Positions 1 to 7,038 of a DNA stretch of 15,126 nucleotides are shown here, piece after piece (the first letter of the stretch is position 1; each line of letters begins with the position of its first letter). Origin of the DNA: Bacteroidota bacterium. GTDB lineage: Bacteria; Bacteroidota; Rhodothermia; Rhodothermales; UBA10348. The stretch spans positions 1 through 15,126 of the forward strand of contig JAQCDI010000023.1 of assembly GCA_027620595.1 (NCBI GenBank), given 5' to 3'. Under the pieces are notes generated by a model. The model did no database searches. It saw only the letters and a program-made list of their open reading frames with translations, and had not been told where the DNA came from. Position numbers and translations under genes: made by a program.

Positions 1-1
1 T

Positions 2-670
2 GCCCTGGACGCGGGAGGCACGACCTGGGCGGTTCTGGGCACCGGTATCGACAAGTGTTACCCTTTGGAACACGCGCGGATGGCCGAGGCCATCCGCGCG
101 CAGGGGATGCTCCTGTCCGAGTGGTTGCCCGGAGCGGGCCCGGAGGCCTTCCGTTTTCCGCTGCGCAACCGGGTGATTTCCGGCCTGGCCCACGTCGTGA
201 TTGTAGTGGAGGCAGGCATCCGCTCGGGGGCCCTCCGAACGGCGGGCAACGCGCTTCAACAGGGCCGGGAGGTGTTCCTGGTGCCGGGTCGCCCGGAAGA
301 CGATGCTTCGGCCGGCACGAACGCCTTCCTTTCGGAGGGAAATGGGCACATCCTGACGGATCTGGGCGCGGTATGGGCTTGCCTGGACGCCCTCAAGCTG
401 GACTGCCGGGATGATCCGGGGTGGGAGGGAATCCGTGAGGCCATGCGCCTGCTTCCCCCAGCGACAGCGAAGAAAGAGTCCAAGCGGCCGCCGACCGACG
501 CGATGAAACGGAAAATCCAGAAAATCCTGAAACACGGTCCGCGGCATCCGGCCAGTTTGTTGCGCGATCTGGGGTGCAGCCGCGAGGAGCTGGACGTGGC
601 GCTGTTCGACCTGGAAATGGGAGGGCGCGTGGAAACGCTCACCGGTCACAGGGTATCCTGGAAACCCTGA
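2..670 (+). CDS. dprA: DNA-processing protein DprA, 3' part (5' end outside window)
   Basis: DprA/Smf binds incoming single-stranded DNA in the cytoplasm and loads RecA during natural transformation. The frame is open from base 2, giving about 222 visible residues before the TGA at 668-670. The visible part is the C-terminal half of the Rossmann-like DNA-binding domain: AVLGTGIDKCYP, then LLSEWLPG, the hallmark FPLRNRVISGLA, VVIVVEAGIRSGAL, QQGREVFLVPG and GTNAFLSEG. A linker is followed by a short winged-helix-like end (from about KILKHGPRHPASLL to RVSWKP), as in many full-length DprA proteins. An internal TTG at 65 is not a real start, because conserved sequence lies before it. The next gene is 332 bp downstream on the same strand. 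The family assignment is firm. Confidence 0.96.
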   Translation, partial: ALDAGGTTWAVLGTGIDKCYPLEHARMAEAIRAQGMLLSEWLPGAGPEAFRFPLRNRVISGLAHVVIVVEAGIRSGALRTAGNALQQGREVFLVPGRPEDDASAGTNAFLSEGNGHILTDLGAVWACLDALKLDCRDDPGWEGIREAMRLLPPATAKKESKRPPTDAMKRKIQKILKHGPRHPASLLRDLGCSREELDVALFDLEMGGRVETLTGHRVSWKP

Positions 671-709
671 AGTTGCTGCATCGAGGCCGTTGTCCGGCTT
701 CAGTCCGGT

Positions 710-786
710 CGTCGGAGGGTCGTCGGAGGGTCGTCGGAGGGCCGTCGGAGGGCCGTCGGAGGGCCGTCGGAGGGCCTTCGGAGGGG
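710..786. repeat. 11-bp tandem repeat, about 7 units
   Basis: Six near-identical units of CGTCGGAGGGY begin at 710, 721, 732, 743, 754 and 765. The first two end in T and the next four in C. A degenerate seventh unit (CTTCGGAGGGG) starts at 776 and runs into a G-run. The period is not a multiple of three and no convincing gene covers it, so this is a non-coding array. Each unit carries GGAGGG, so the plus strand has regularly spaced G-runs that could stack. The sequence just before and into the array (701-718) is nearly the inverse of 820-836 in the terminator downstream. Confidence 0.92.
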
Positions 787-796
787 GGGGCGGGGA

Positions 797-838
797 CAAA
801 AAAAGGCAGCCGGTCGACCCCACCGACGACCGACTGCC
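797..838 (-). terminator. Rho-independent-type terminator, minus direction
   Basis: The arms 805-816 (GGCAGCCGGTCG) and 827-838 (CGACCGACTGCC) pair over 12 bp with one G-T type mismatch around a 10-nt loop. On the plus strand a seven-A run (about 798-804) precedes the hairpin. Read on the minus strand, this is a GC-rich stem followed by seven T, the classical terminator layout. In the plus direction no T-run follows. Both neighbouring genes (dprA and rluD) are on the plus strand, so the transcript it would end is not an annotated gene. Confidence 0.7.
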
Positions 839-947
839 ATGGGATGTGTCATCCGCAGGGGAAGAGGTGTTGCCTGGAACCCCTCCGGTACACGAGGGCG
901 TGGACGGGAGGGTCCATCCAAAGTTGCGATCCCGAATACCCGCACCG

Positions 948-981
948 TTTACCTGCACCGTAAGTCTGCACAGAATGTGCA
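948..981 (+). promoter_or_regulatory. Candidate rluD promoter with overlapping palindrome
   Basis: TTTACC (948-953), a 17-bp spacer and CAGAAT (971-976) each match four of six positions of the sigma-70 boxes and would start transcription about 20 bp before the rluD ATG. The putative -10 box lies inside a perfect inverted repeat, TGCACAGAATGTGCA (967-981). GCAC recurs at 942, 955, 968 and 979. The boxes are weak and the organism may use a different consensus, so the palindrome is the firmer observation. Confidence 0.3.
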
Positions 982-1002
982 CGGAAAACCCTACCATACG
1001 TC

Positions 1003-2118
1003 ATGACTGAGCCTGAAAAACAGACGACCCTGCTGACATTCACGGTTCCCGATGGCTATCGGGAACGGGAGCGGCTCGATGTATACCTGACCGGTTTCAT
1101 CCAGAATGCAACGCGTGCCAAGGTGCAGAAGGGCATCAAGGAGGGTCTGGTGCGGGTCAATGGGGGCGTAGCCTCCCGACCTTCCCAGCCAATCCAGCCG
1201 GGGGATGAAATCGTCTGCACGCTCCTGAAAGCGCCCCCCATGGATATCCTGCCGGAGGAGATCCCGCTGGATATCCGCTTCGAGGATGATCATCTGCTTG
1301 TCGTCAATAAGCCTGCCGGGATGGTTGTGCATCCGGCCTACGGGCACCGCTCGGGCACGTTGGTCCATGCGCTCCTGCATCATGTCGGCGGCGGTCCCAT
1401 CCTGGTGGATACCAGCGGGGATGCCGATGGAGAATCCGGCGTGGATGATGATGGGGATGCCGATGAGGAAACGGGCCTTTCCACCATCAACGCGGCTCCC
1501 CGGTTCGAGGGGGACATGGCCCTGCGCCCCGGGATCATCCATCGTCTCGACAAGGACACGAGCGGTTTGCTCGTGGTGGCCAAGCATGATCTGGCCCACG
1601 TTGGTCTTTCCCGTCAATTTGCGCAGCGCAGTACGCGCAGGTACTACCTGGCCATCCTGTGGGGACTGCCCGAACCGTCCAAAGGCACCATCCGCACCGA
1701 TCTGGCGCGGGACATCCGGGATCGGCGCAAGATGGCCGCGGTGGCCGAGGGCAAGGGCAAGCATGCAGTGACGCACTACGAGGTGCTGGAGCCTTTCGGA
1801 TACACGAGTCTGGCCCGATTCCGGCTGGAGACCGGGCGAACCCACCAGATCCGAGTGCATGCCCAGTACATCGGTCACTCCATTTTCGGTGATCCCGTCT
1901 ATGATGGGGACCGCGTCCGGTTCGGGCGTGACGAAGGCCAGCGGAAGACGTTCTACCGCAACCTGTTCGAGGCCCTTCCCCGACAGGCGCTGCACGCTGC
2001 CTCGTTGGGGTTCCGACATCCGGTGACCGGTGAGGAACTGGACTTCGAAGCGGAGCTGCCCCCCGACATGGAGCACGTGCTTGACAGGCTCCGCTCCTTC
2101 GATCTGGTTCGGCAATAG
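1003..2118 (+). CDS. rluD: RluD-type rRNA pseudouridine synthase
   Basis: This RluA/RluC/RluD-family enzyme isomerises uridines in large-subunit rRNA. It has 371 residues. An S4 RNA-binding domain at about 20-75 (RLDVYLTGF, KGIKEGLVRVNG) precedes the catalytic domain, which shows the entry motif VVNKPAGMVVHP (100-111), the catalytic loop HRLDKDTSG with the nucleophile Asp183, and the late motif LETGRTHQIRVHAQYIGHSIFGDPVY (275-300). Between the last two elements of the N-terminal catalytic half sits an unusual acidic insert (about 128-168) with two GDADxE units. The start is the ATG at 1003, with no Shine-Dalgarno motif. RluD is the best fit, but RluC/RluA specificity cannot be excluded from sequence alone. 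Confidence 0.94.
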   Translation: MTEPEKQTTLLTFTVPDGYRERERLDVYLTGFIQNATRAKVQKGIKEGLVRVNGGVASRPSQPIQPGDEIVCTLLKAPPMDILPEEIPLDIRFEDDHLLVVNKPAGMVVHPAYGHRSGTLVHALLHHVGGGPILVDTSGDADGESGVDDDGDADEETGLSTINAAPRFEGDMALRPGIIHRLDKDTSGLLVVAKHDLAHVGLSRQFAQRSTRRYYLAILWGLPEPSKGTIRTDLARDIRDRRKMAAVAEGKGKHAVTHYEVLEPFGYTSLARFRLETGRTHQIRVHAQYIGHSIFGDPVYDGDRVRFGRDEGQRKTFYRNLFEALPRQALHAASLGFRHPVTGEELDFEAELPPDMEHVLDRLRSFDLVRQ

Positions 2119-2171
2119 GCTCTTGTTCCGTCCGGTTCGTCGGCCCGGGATCCATGGAATGTTTGCTTTCG

Positions 2172-2197
2172 CGCCCTCACGCGGGCGGGCTTTCTTT
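2172..2197 (+). terminator. Weak hairpin plus T-rich stretch after rluD
   Basis: CGCCC (2172-2176) pairs with GGGCG (2183-2187) around a 6-nt loop, followed by GGC and TTTCTTT. The stem is only 5 bp, so this is at best a weak intrinsic terminator for rluD. Confidence 0.3.
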
Positions 2198-2205
2198 GCT
2201 AGATT
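2196..2205 (+). promoter_or_regulatory. Possible extended -10 element before the EIIA gene
   Basis: TTTGCTAGATT contains TG-N-TAGATT, an extended -10-like box about 43 bp before the ATG at 2248. No convincing -35 box lies at the right distance. The call is tentative; it would give a leader of roughly 35 nt. Confidence 0.22.
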
Positions 2206-2247
2206 GCGGCCCCCATCCGGGGAATCCCACCTTTTTCCGATCCTTCC

Positions 2248-2712
2248 ATGGAACTGACCAAGCTGCTCGATGCCTCGAATGTGGCGGTTGGTGTCGACGC
2301 CACCGACAAGGAGTCGTTGATCCATGCCGTGATTGACCTCATCGAAGGTCATCCCGCTGTCCTGGACGCGATAGGCATGAGGGAAGCGGTTTTCGAGCGG
2401 GAAGCCACCATGTCCACCGGAGTGGGCAAGGGATTGGCGTTGCCGCATGCCAAGACGTCGGCCGTCAGTGGGGTGGTGGCAGCCCTGGCCGTGACGCGCG
2501 CACCGGTGGAGTACGCGTCCATCGACAACGAACCCGTCCGGATCGTATTCCTGCTTCTGGGCAGGCAGGATGCCAAAAGTCAGCATGTTCGTATCCTGAG
2601 CCGGATTTCCCGCATGATGAACCAGGAGCAAACCCGTCAGGCCGTGGTTTCGGCATCGACGACCGAGCAGTTGCTTGCGGTCATCCGGGAAGCCGAGTCG
2701 CACCTGAACTGA
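2248..2712 (+). CDS. Stand-alone PTS EIIA type-2 domain protein (PtsN/EIIA-Ntr-like)
   Basis: This is a cytoplasmic phosphoryl-acceptor domain of the fructose/mannitol EIIA superfamily, 154 residues, the usual length for a single domain. The phosphorylation site is the His67 motif GLALPHAKT, preceded by REAVFEREATMSTGVG, the typical substrate-loop region. LLLGRQDAKSQHVRILSRISRM (about 103-124) is the second family signature. There are no EIIB or EIIC domains or sugar transporter genes beside it, so a regulatory role like PtsN is more likely than sugar uptake. It ends 8 bp before the hisS ATG and probably shares a transcript with it. The start ATG at 2248 has no clear Shine-Dalgarno motif. Which protein donates phosphate (HPr or NPr) is not visible here. 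Confidence 0.92.
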   Translation: MELTKLLDASNVAVGVDATDKESLIHAVIDLIEGHPAVLDAIGMREAVFEREATMSTGVGKGLALPHAKTSAVSGVVAALAVTRAPVEYASIDNEPVRIVFLLLGRQDAKSQHVRILSRISRMMNQEQTRQAVVSASTTEQLLAVIREAESHLN

Positions 2713-2720
2713 ATACGGCC

Positions 2721-4013
2721 ATGAATGCATTCAAGTCTATTCCCGGTACGTTTGACATCCTCCCCGATGGCTACTCGAACGGCGGTGACGAGGTGGCTCC
2801 GGTCCGCATGTGGTTGCACCTGGAGGAAACGGTCCGTTCCATCATGGCGAGGTACGGTGCGGAGGAGATCCGCACCCCCATCCTCGAACCGACTGAGCTG
2901 ATTGCGCGGGGAATCGGGGCCCTGACGGACATCGTGACCAAGGAGATGTTTGCCTTCGAGCGCGGGTCGACGAATTATGTCATGCGGCCAGAGGTCACGG
3001 CTCCCGTCATGCGGGCCTACCTGCAGCACAATCTGGAACAGCGGGGTGGTACCCAGCGACTGTTCTACATCGGCCCCTGCTTCCGGGCCGAGCGACCCCA
3101 GAAGGGGCGGTATCGGCAGTTCCACCAGTTCGGACTGGAGCTGATCGGTTCGGAGGACCCGAGAGCCGACGCGGAGACCATCGTTTCCCTTCGCGACGTA
3201 CTCGAAGGACTCGGCTTGTCCCGGTACACCCTGCGCCTCAATTCCCTTGGGGATGAACAGAGCAGGCCGGCCTTCAAACGAGCCCTGGTGGATTTCCTCA
3301 CCCCATTGGCAGATCAGCTTTCCGAAATCAGCCGCAACCGACTGGCGTCCAACCCCTTGCGCATCCTTGACACGAAGATCGACACGGAGCGTACGCTTCT
3401 GGCTGACGCCCCGCGTCTTTCGGACTTCATCGACGAAGCCAGCCGGGATCATCACGCCATGGTCAAGTCCCTGCTGGACGCGGCCGGGTTGGCCTACGTG
3501 GAGGATCCATTCCTCGTGCGCGGTCTGGATTATTACAGCCGGACGGCATTTGAATTCGAAAGTCCGCTCTTGGGCGCCCAAAGCTCGATTGCCGGCGGGG
3601 GACGTTATGACCTCCTGTCCAAGGAAGTGGGCTCGAAACAAGCTGTACCGGCCGTTGGCTTTGCTGCCGGAATGGAGCGCATCCTGCTGGCCTGCGCCGC
3701 CGAACAGGTGGCCATGCCCGCCGAACCCCGTGTGGACGTATTCATTGTGGCGCTTGGCGACGCGTCGGCCGCCTGGGCGTTTGCCGAGGCAGGCCGGTTG
3801 CGCGGGTCGGGCCTGAAAGTGGCCTATGACATGAAAGGCCGCTCCATGAAAGCCCAGATGCGAGAGGCCAATCGGCAGCGGGCACGATTCGTGGCCATTG
3901 TCGGAGACGACGAGCTGGTGCAAGGAGTGGTCCAACTCAAGGATATGGATGGCGGCAACCAGGAAACCGTGTCTCCTTCGGCCATTGCCGGACGGATCAG
4001 TGCTGCCATTTGA
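2721..4013 (+). CDS. hisS: Histidine-tRNA ligase (histidyl-tRNA synthetase)
   Basis: This is a cytoplasmic class II aminoacyl-tRNA synthetase that charges tRNA-His, 430 residues, a normal bacterial length. The N-terminal IPGTFDILP is the usual family opening. MRPEVTAPVMRAY (88-100) is followed by motif 2, FYIGPCFRAERPQKGRYRQFHQ (115-136). The histidine-specific motif LVRGLDYYSRTAFE is at 265-278 and motif 3, AVGFAAGMERIL, at 311-322. The C-terminal anticodon-binding domain runs from about 337 (VDVFIVALG) to the end, including SMKAQMREANRQRARFVAIVGDDE. All expected motifs are intact. The gene follows the EIIA gene by 8 bp; lgt follows after 120 bp. Confidence 0.99.
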   Translation: MNAFKSIPGTFDILPDGYSNGGDEVAPVRMWLHLEETVRSIMARYGAEEIRTPILEPTELIARGIGALTDIVTKEMFAFERGSTNYVMRPEVTAPVMRAYLQHNLEQRGGTQRLFYIGPCFRAERPQKGRYRQFHQFGLELIGSEDPRADAETIVSLRDVLEGLGLSRYTLRLNSLGDEQSRPAFKRALVDFLTPLADQLSEISRNRLASNPLRILDTKIDTERTLLADAPRLSDFIDEASRDHHAMVKSLLDAAGLAYVEDPFLVRGLDYYSRTAFEFESPLLGAQSSIAGGGRYDLLSKEVGSKQAVPAVGFAAGMERILLACAAEQVAMPAEPRVDVFIVALGDASAAWAFAEAGRLRGSGLKVAYDMKGRSMKAQMREANRQRARFVAIVGDDELVQGVVQLKDMDGGNQETVSPSAIAGRISAAI

Positions 4014-4133
4014 CGCCGCACGGATGCTTTCCTGGCCTGGAACGGAATGGCAGGGGGAGGGTAGGTCGATAGCCGTGATTCCCCGTGCGAACGGCCTGCT
4101 GCCGCGGGTGCCTCATCATCAACCGAAATCGCC

Positions 4134-5087
4134 ATGTATCCTCGGCTGAGCGACTTTTTCAGCGATTACCTGGGATTCTCCCTGCCCTTTCCCATCAATT
4201 CCTTCGGGTTCATGGTTGCCGTGGGTGCCATGATCGCCGCCTGGCTCCTGCAGAAGGAATTCGACCGCATGTACCAGGTGGGCCAGCTCTCCGGCGTCCG
4301 CATCCCGGATCCGGACCATAAGGGGAAGGGGCGCAAGAAGATGGTGACGCTGAGTCCTTCGTTCATTGTGGGAACGATCACCATGCTGGCCATTGGAATG
4401 GGATTCCTGGGCGCTCGGCTCTTCCACATCCTGGAGAATCTGGACACGTTCTTCAGGGCACCGGCTGCCATGATCTTCACGACCGGAGGCTTCACCTTTT
4501 ACGGTGGGCTCATCCTCGGTGGGTTCTCGGTCATTTGGTATGTGCGCAGCAAGGGACTGGACATGGGATCCGTGGCCGACGCCGTGGCGCCGGGTCTCAT
4601 GCTGGCCTATGGAATCGGCCGCATCGGTTGTCACCTGAGCGGAGACGGGGACTGGGGGATTGTTGCGGACATGGCAGCGAAACCGGATTGGCTTCCGATG
4701 TGGTTGTGGGCGGAAACCTATCCCAACAATATCCTCGGGATCGACCTGTCCATGACGCCGGTCTATCCGACCCCGCTCTATGAGTTCGGCGCGGCGCTCC
4801 TGATTTTCGGACTCCTGTGGTCCTTCCGCAAGCATGCGCATGCCACGGGGTGGCTGTTCTGGGTATACCTGGTCTTCAATGGAGCCGAACGCTGGTTCAT
4901 CGAGCAGATCCGTGTCAACAACACCATGGACATCCTGGGCGTGTCCATCACCCAAGCCGAGCTCATTGCCTTGGTCTTGATCCTGGTCGGCGTGATCGGG
5001 GTTGTCCGGAGCTGGTCGGTCCGCAGCCGTTCATTCCCGGTCCAGGGGTCGGGTCAGGCAGGTGGGGCCGCCGCTTCCAGCGAGTGA
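4134..5087 (+). CDS. lgt: Prolipoprotein diacylglyceryl transferase
   Basis: Lgt is a polytopic inner-membrane enzyme that moves diacylglycerol from phosphatidylglycerol to the lipobox Cys, the first step of lipoprotein maturation. The 317 residues show several hydrophobic spans (about 22-40, 74-98, 118-137, 150-165, 215-232, 239-251, 273-292). Family motifs are GGFTFYGGLILGG (118-130), where Tyr123 stands in the place of E. coli His103, then GRIGCHLSGDGDWG (162-175), PTPLYEFG (212-219) and AERWFIEQIRVN (251-262). A polar loop after the first span (about 51-70, DPDHKGKGRKK) is longer than usual. The last 18 residues are low-complexity (GSGQAGGAAASSE) and lie in the 57-bp antisense overlap with the next gene. 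It fits functionally with the lolA cassette further right. Confidence 0.97.
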   Translation: MYPRLSDFFSDYLGFSLPFPINSFGFMVAVGAMIAAWLLQKEFDRMYQVGQLSGVRIPDPDHKGKGRKKMVTLSPSFIVGTITMLAIGMGFLGARLFHILENLDTFFRAPAAMIFTTGGFTFYGGLILGGFSVIWYVRSKGLDMGSVADAVAPGLMLAYGIGRIGCHLSGDGDWGIVADMAAKPDWLPMWLWAETYPNNILGIDLSMTPVYPTPLYEFGAALLIFGLLWSFRKHAHATGWLFWVYLVFNGAERWFIEQIRVNNTMDILGVSITQAELIALVLILVGVIGVVRSWSVRSRSFPVQGSGQAGGAAASSE

Positions 5088-5906
5088 GATGTTTCGGCCC
5101 GGGTAGGTAAGAACCCGGAAACCGGCATCCTGCAGCATCCTGATGGTGTGCACGTTGCCCATTTCGATCAGAAGCGTTTCGTTCCCCAAGGAAAGGACGT
5201 TTCCGCCCAGGGTATCCACTTCTGCTTCAGGTACTTCCAGCAGGGTGAACCCGTCATCGAAAAGCCATTGGCGGAACGCCACGGGCAACAGCCGGCTGTG
5301 GACCAGCAGATGATCGGTATCCAGGGGGGAAATCAGGGACATCAGGTGCAGCACGTCATCCGGACCGTTCCACCATGGAAGCGGCACCGGGATGGCGGCC
5401 TGGATGGAGTCCCCGCAGAAGGACGTCAGGGATTCCAGTCCCGCATAGTTGGTCCGGAAGCCCAGGCCGACAGCCACGATGTCGGGACGCAGCCACACAA
5501 CATCCCCGCCTTCGAGCAGGGCATCGGAGTGTTCCATTTCCGCGGGCTCAATTCCCAGGGCTCGGAGCTGGGCCGCCATGGCAGCCACCTCCGGCTCGCG
5601 ATAGGGTTTGCCCATCCGTCCAAGCAGGAATCCTGGACCACAGGTCACGACCGGATCGTGTACATACAGGGAATCCAGTCCCGCACAGTGTTCGGGGGCG
5701 AGCCGCTCCACTACGGCGCCGGTATCCTCCAGGATGGAAATGAACTGGTCCGACTCCCTGCAGGCGTCTTCGAAATCGGGCTCGAAAGCAAAGCGGGCTT
5801 GACGCCAGTTGGCCGAAACGTAGGCTTGGGACCGGAAGCAGTCCTGGGCATGGGCCACCAGAACCCTCTTGAGGGGGGTGGTCATCGGAAATCGTGCAGT
5901 GGGCAT
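5031..5906 (-). CDS. Amidinotransferase-fold hydrolase (DDAH / arginine deiminase superfamily)
   Basis: This is a cytoplasmic guanidino-group-modifying enzyme; dimethylarginine dimethylaminohydrolase is the closest-looking type. In the 291-residue reading, YVHDPVV (Asp84), LLEGGDV (Glu132, Asp135), GFRTN (Arg151), VLHLMSLISPLD (His187), TLGGNVLSLG (233-241) and the C-terminal GGPTCLT with Cys283 give the Cys/His/Glu set of this superfamily. Two ATG starts are possible: 5906, or 5885, which would begin MTTPLKRVLVAH and removes seven non-conserved residues. Neither has a Shine-Dalgarno motif; 5885 fits the family slightly better. The gene is convergent with lgt and overlaps it. The exact substrate (dimethylarginine, arginine, citrulline-forming or another) cannot be read from sequence. 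No arginine-pathway genes lie nearby. Confidence 0.88.
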   Translation of the reverse strand: MPTARFPMTTPLKRVLVAHAQDCFRSQAYVSANWRQARFAFEPDFEDACRESDQFISILEDTGAVVERLAPEHCAGLDSLYVHDPVVTCGPGFLLGRMGKPYREPEVAAMAAQLRALGIEPAEMEHSDALLEGGDVVWLRPDIVAVGLGFRTNYAGLESLTSFCGDSIQAAIPVPLPWWNGPDDVLHLMSLISPLDTDHLLVHSRLLPVAFRQWLFDDGFTLLEVPEAEVDTLGGNVLSLGNETLLIEMGNVHTIRMLQDAGFRVLTYPGRNISLAGSGGPTCLTRPLDRE

Positions 5907-5939
5907 GCGAGCGGCGACTTGGACTACAATTGTTGGGTA

Positions 5940-5965
5940 ACAAGGTACGGCCCTTGCTACCTTGT
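5940..5965 (+). promoter_or_regulatory. Inverted repeat in the divergent hydrolase/rlmB control region
   Basis: ACAAGGTA (5940-5947) and TACCTTGT (5958-5965) are perfect inverted copies separated by 10 bp. The right arm also resembles the Bacteroidota -7 box TAnnTTTG, about 27 bp before the rlmB ATG. TTGTTG (5930-5935) lies upstream but slightly too far for the canonical spacing. This may be an operator overlapping the rlmB promoter or a leader hairpin. Confidence 0.35.
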
Positions 5966-5991
5966 CGCCCCGATCCTCACTTCTTCCTCAC

Positions 5992-6774
5992 ATGGGACAC
6001 ACACCTTCGTCACGTGATGCGCAGCCTGCCCGGTTCGTGGCTGGCCGGAATCCCGTCCGGGAACTGCTCGAATCCGATCCCGGTCGGGTCGAGAAGGCCA
6101 TGCTGCAGAAAGGCGGCTCGGGCGCGGTGCGCCAGATCGAGCATTTGGCCCGCGAAGCCGGGATTCCCGTGCAGTTTGTGCCTCCGGCAAAACTCAACCA
6201 GCTCGTACCCGGAGTCAATCACCAAGGCGTTGTACTGGCCGTTTCTCCGGTAGCCTACGCCGATGTCGACGAGCTCCTTTCGAGCATCGCACCGGATCGG
6301 GATGCGTTGGAGAGGGACAAGCCGGTCGTGGTTGTACTCGACCATATCCAGGATCCTCACAACCTGGGAGCCATCATCCGCAGTTGTGCTGCCACCGGGG
6401 TCAAGGGAGTCATCATTCCGGAGCGGGAGGCAGCGCCCATCACCGCGGCTTCGGTCAAGACCTCGGCGGGCACGCTCTCCCAGGTCCAGGTGGCCCGTGT
6501 AGGCAATCTGCCCCAACTGATCATGCAGCTCAAGGAACGGGGGTACTGGGTGGCCGGAGCAGAAGGTACCGGAGAGACGCGCATGGACGCCATGGACTGG
6601 GACCGCCCGCTGGCGTTGGTCATCGGGAGCGAGGAGAAAGGCATGCGTCGCACGGTGCGGGAGGCCTGCGATTACCTGGTCTCGATTCCCATGGTCGAAG
6701 GCGTAGAGTCCCTGAATGCCTCCGTGGCCGCCGCCGTGCTCCTGTTCCAGGCGTATCTGGCGCGGATTACGTGA
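5992..6774 (+). CDS. rlmB: 23S rRNA (guanosine-2'-O-)-methyltransferase RlmB (SpoU/TrmH family)
   Basis: This SPOUT enzyme methylates the 2'-OH of a guanosine in the peptidyl-transferase region of 23S rRNA using S-adenosylmethionine. It has 260 residues from the ATG at 5992. An in-frame TTG at 5962 would add ten residues, but the region before 5992 carries the inverted repeat and promoter-like box. The N-terminal RNA-binding domain (about 14-90, FVAGRNPVRELLE to HQGVVLAVSP) is followed by SPOUT motif 1, LDHIQDPHNLGAIIRSC (116-132), motif 2, LVIGSEEKGM (209-218), and motif 3, VESLNASVAAAVLLFQAY (238-255). All key residues (Asn124, Arg130, Glu214, Ser/Asn of motif 3) are present. Other TrmH-family RNA targets remain possible. 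Confidence 0.95.
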   Translation: MGHTPSSRDAQPARFVAGRNPVRELLESDPGRVEKAMLQKGGSGAVRQIEHLAREAGIPVQFVPPAKLNQLVPGVNHQGVVLAVSPVAYADVDELLSSIAPDRDALERDKPVVVVLDHIQDPHNLGAIIRSCAATGVKGVIIPEREAAPITAASVKTSAGTLSQVQVARVGNLPQLIMQLKERGYWVAGAEGTGETRMDAMDWDRPLALVIGSEEKGMRRTVREACDYLVSIPMVEGVESLNASVAAAVLLFQAYLARIT

Positions 6775-6880
6775 CGCTGCGACCCGCCGTCATCGGGGGC
6801 CCTTGAGCGGCGGCGGCCACGGCGCCGGTTTCAGGGTCGGCCACAATGCCGGCCACAGCACCGGATTCACCGCCGGCCGA

Positions 6881-6931
6881 AACAAACGACCCCGACCAGC
6901 CAATGCGGCAGAGCGCAAAGGCCGGTCGGGG
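6881..6931 (-). terminator. Strong hairpin with T-rich tail on the minus strand
   Basis: 6890-6901 (CCCCGACCAGCC) pairs with 6920-6931 (GGCCGGTCGGGG) with one mismatch. An inner TGCG/CGCA pair (6904-6907 with 6914-6917) extends the stem. Read on the minus strand, the hairpin is followed by TCGTTTGTTT. It lies about 120 bp downstream of the 85-aa minus-strand gene and between convergent rlmB and that gene, a natural place for a terminator. Apart from this, 6775-7038 holds only short GGCCAC-containing imperfect repeats (about 6816-6885). Confidence 0.5.
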
Positions 6932-7038
6932 CGCCCACCTTTCAAGCGCGACAGAACCCGAAGGAGCTGTAGACACCTGAAAACCGGTTGTCCCGAGGCG
7001 GCAAATCCGGTGCAGGAAGCCCCGGAGGCCGCCAGGGA

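Noticed and set aside
790..1002. SRP RNA, 6S RNA or tmRNA in the dprA-rluD gap
   Set aside because: I looked for the SRP GGAAG/AGCA core, a 6S-like long stem and tmRNA ends on both strands and found no adequate match.
991..2730. Minus-strand 579-aa open frame across rluD and the EIIA gene
   Set aside because: It is antisense to two genes with complete family motifs. Long antisense frames are expected at this GC content, and its composition is Gly/His/Arg-rich without any recognisable fold.
2637..3935. Minus-strand 432-aa open frame across hisS
   Set aside because: It is a shadow of hisS, which has every class II synthetase motif on the plus strand.
6767..6976. Minus-strand 69-aa frame starting with GTG, with a degenerate 36-bp repeat (ESGAVAG / ETGAVAA)
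   Set aside because: It runs through the strong 6890-6931 hairpin, overlaps the rlmB end, has low-complexity Ala/Gly content and no ribosome site. The GGCCAC repeats can be read equally on the plus strand. Not supported as a gene.
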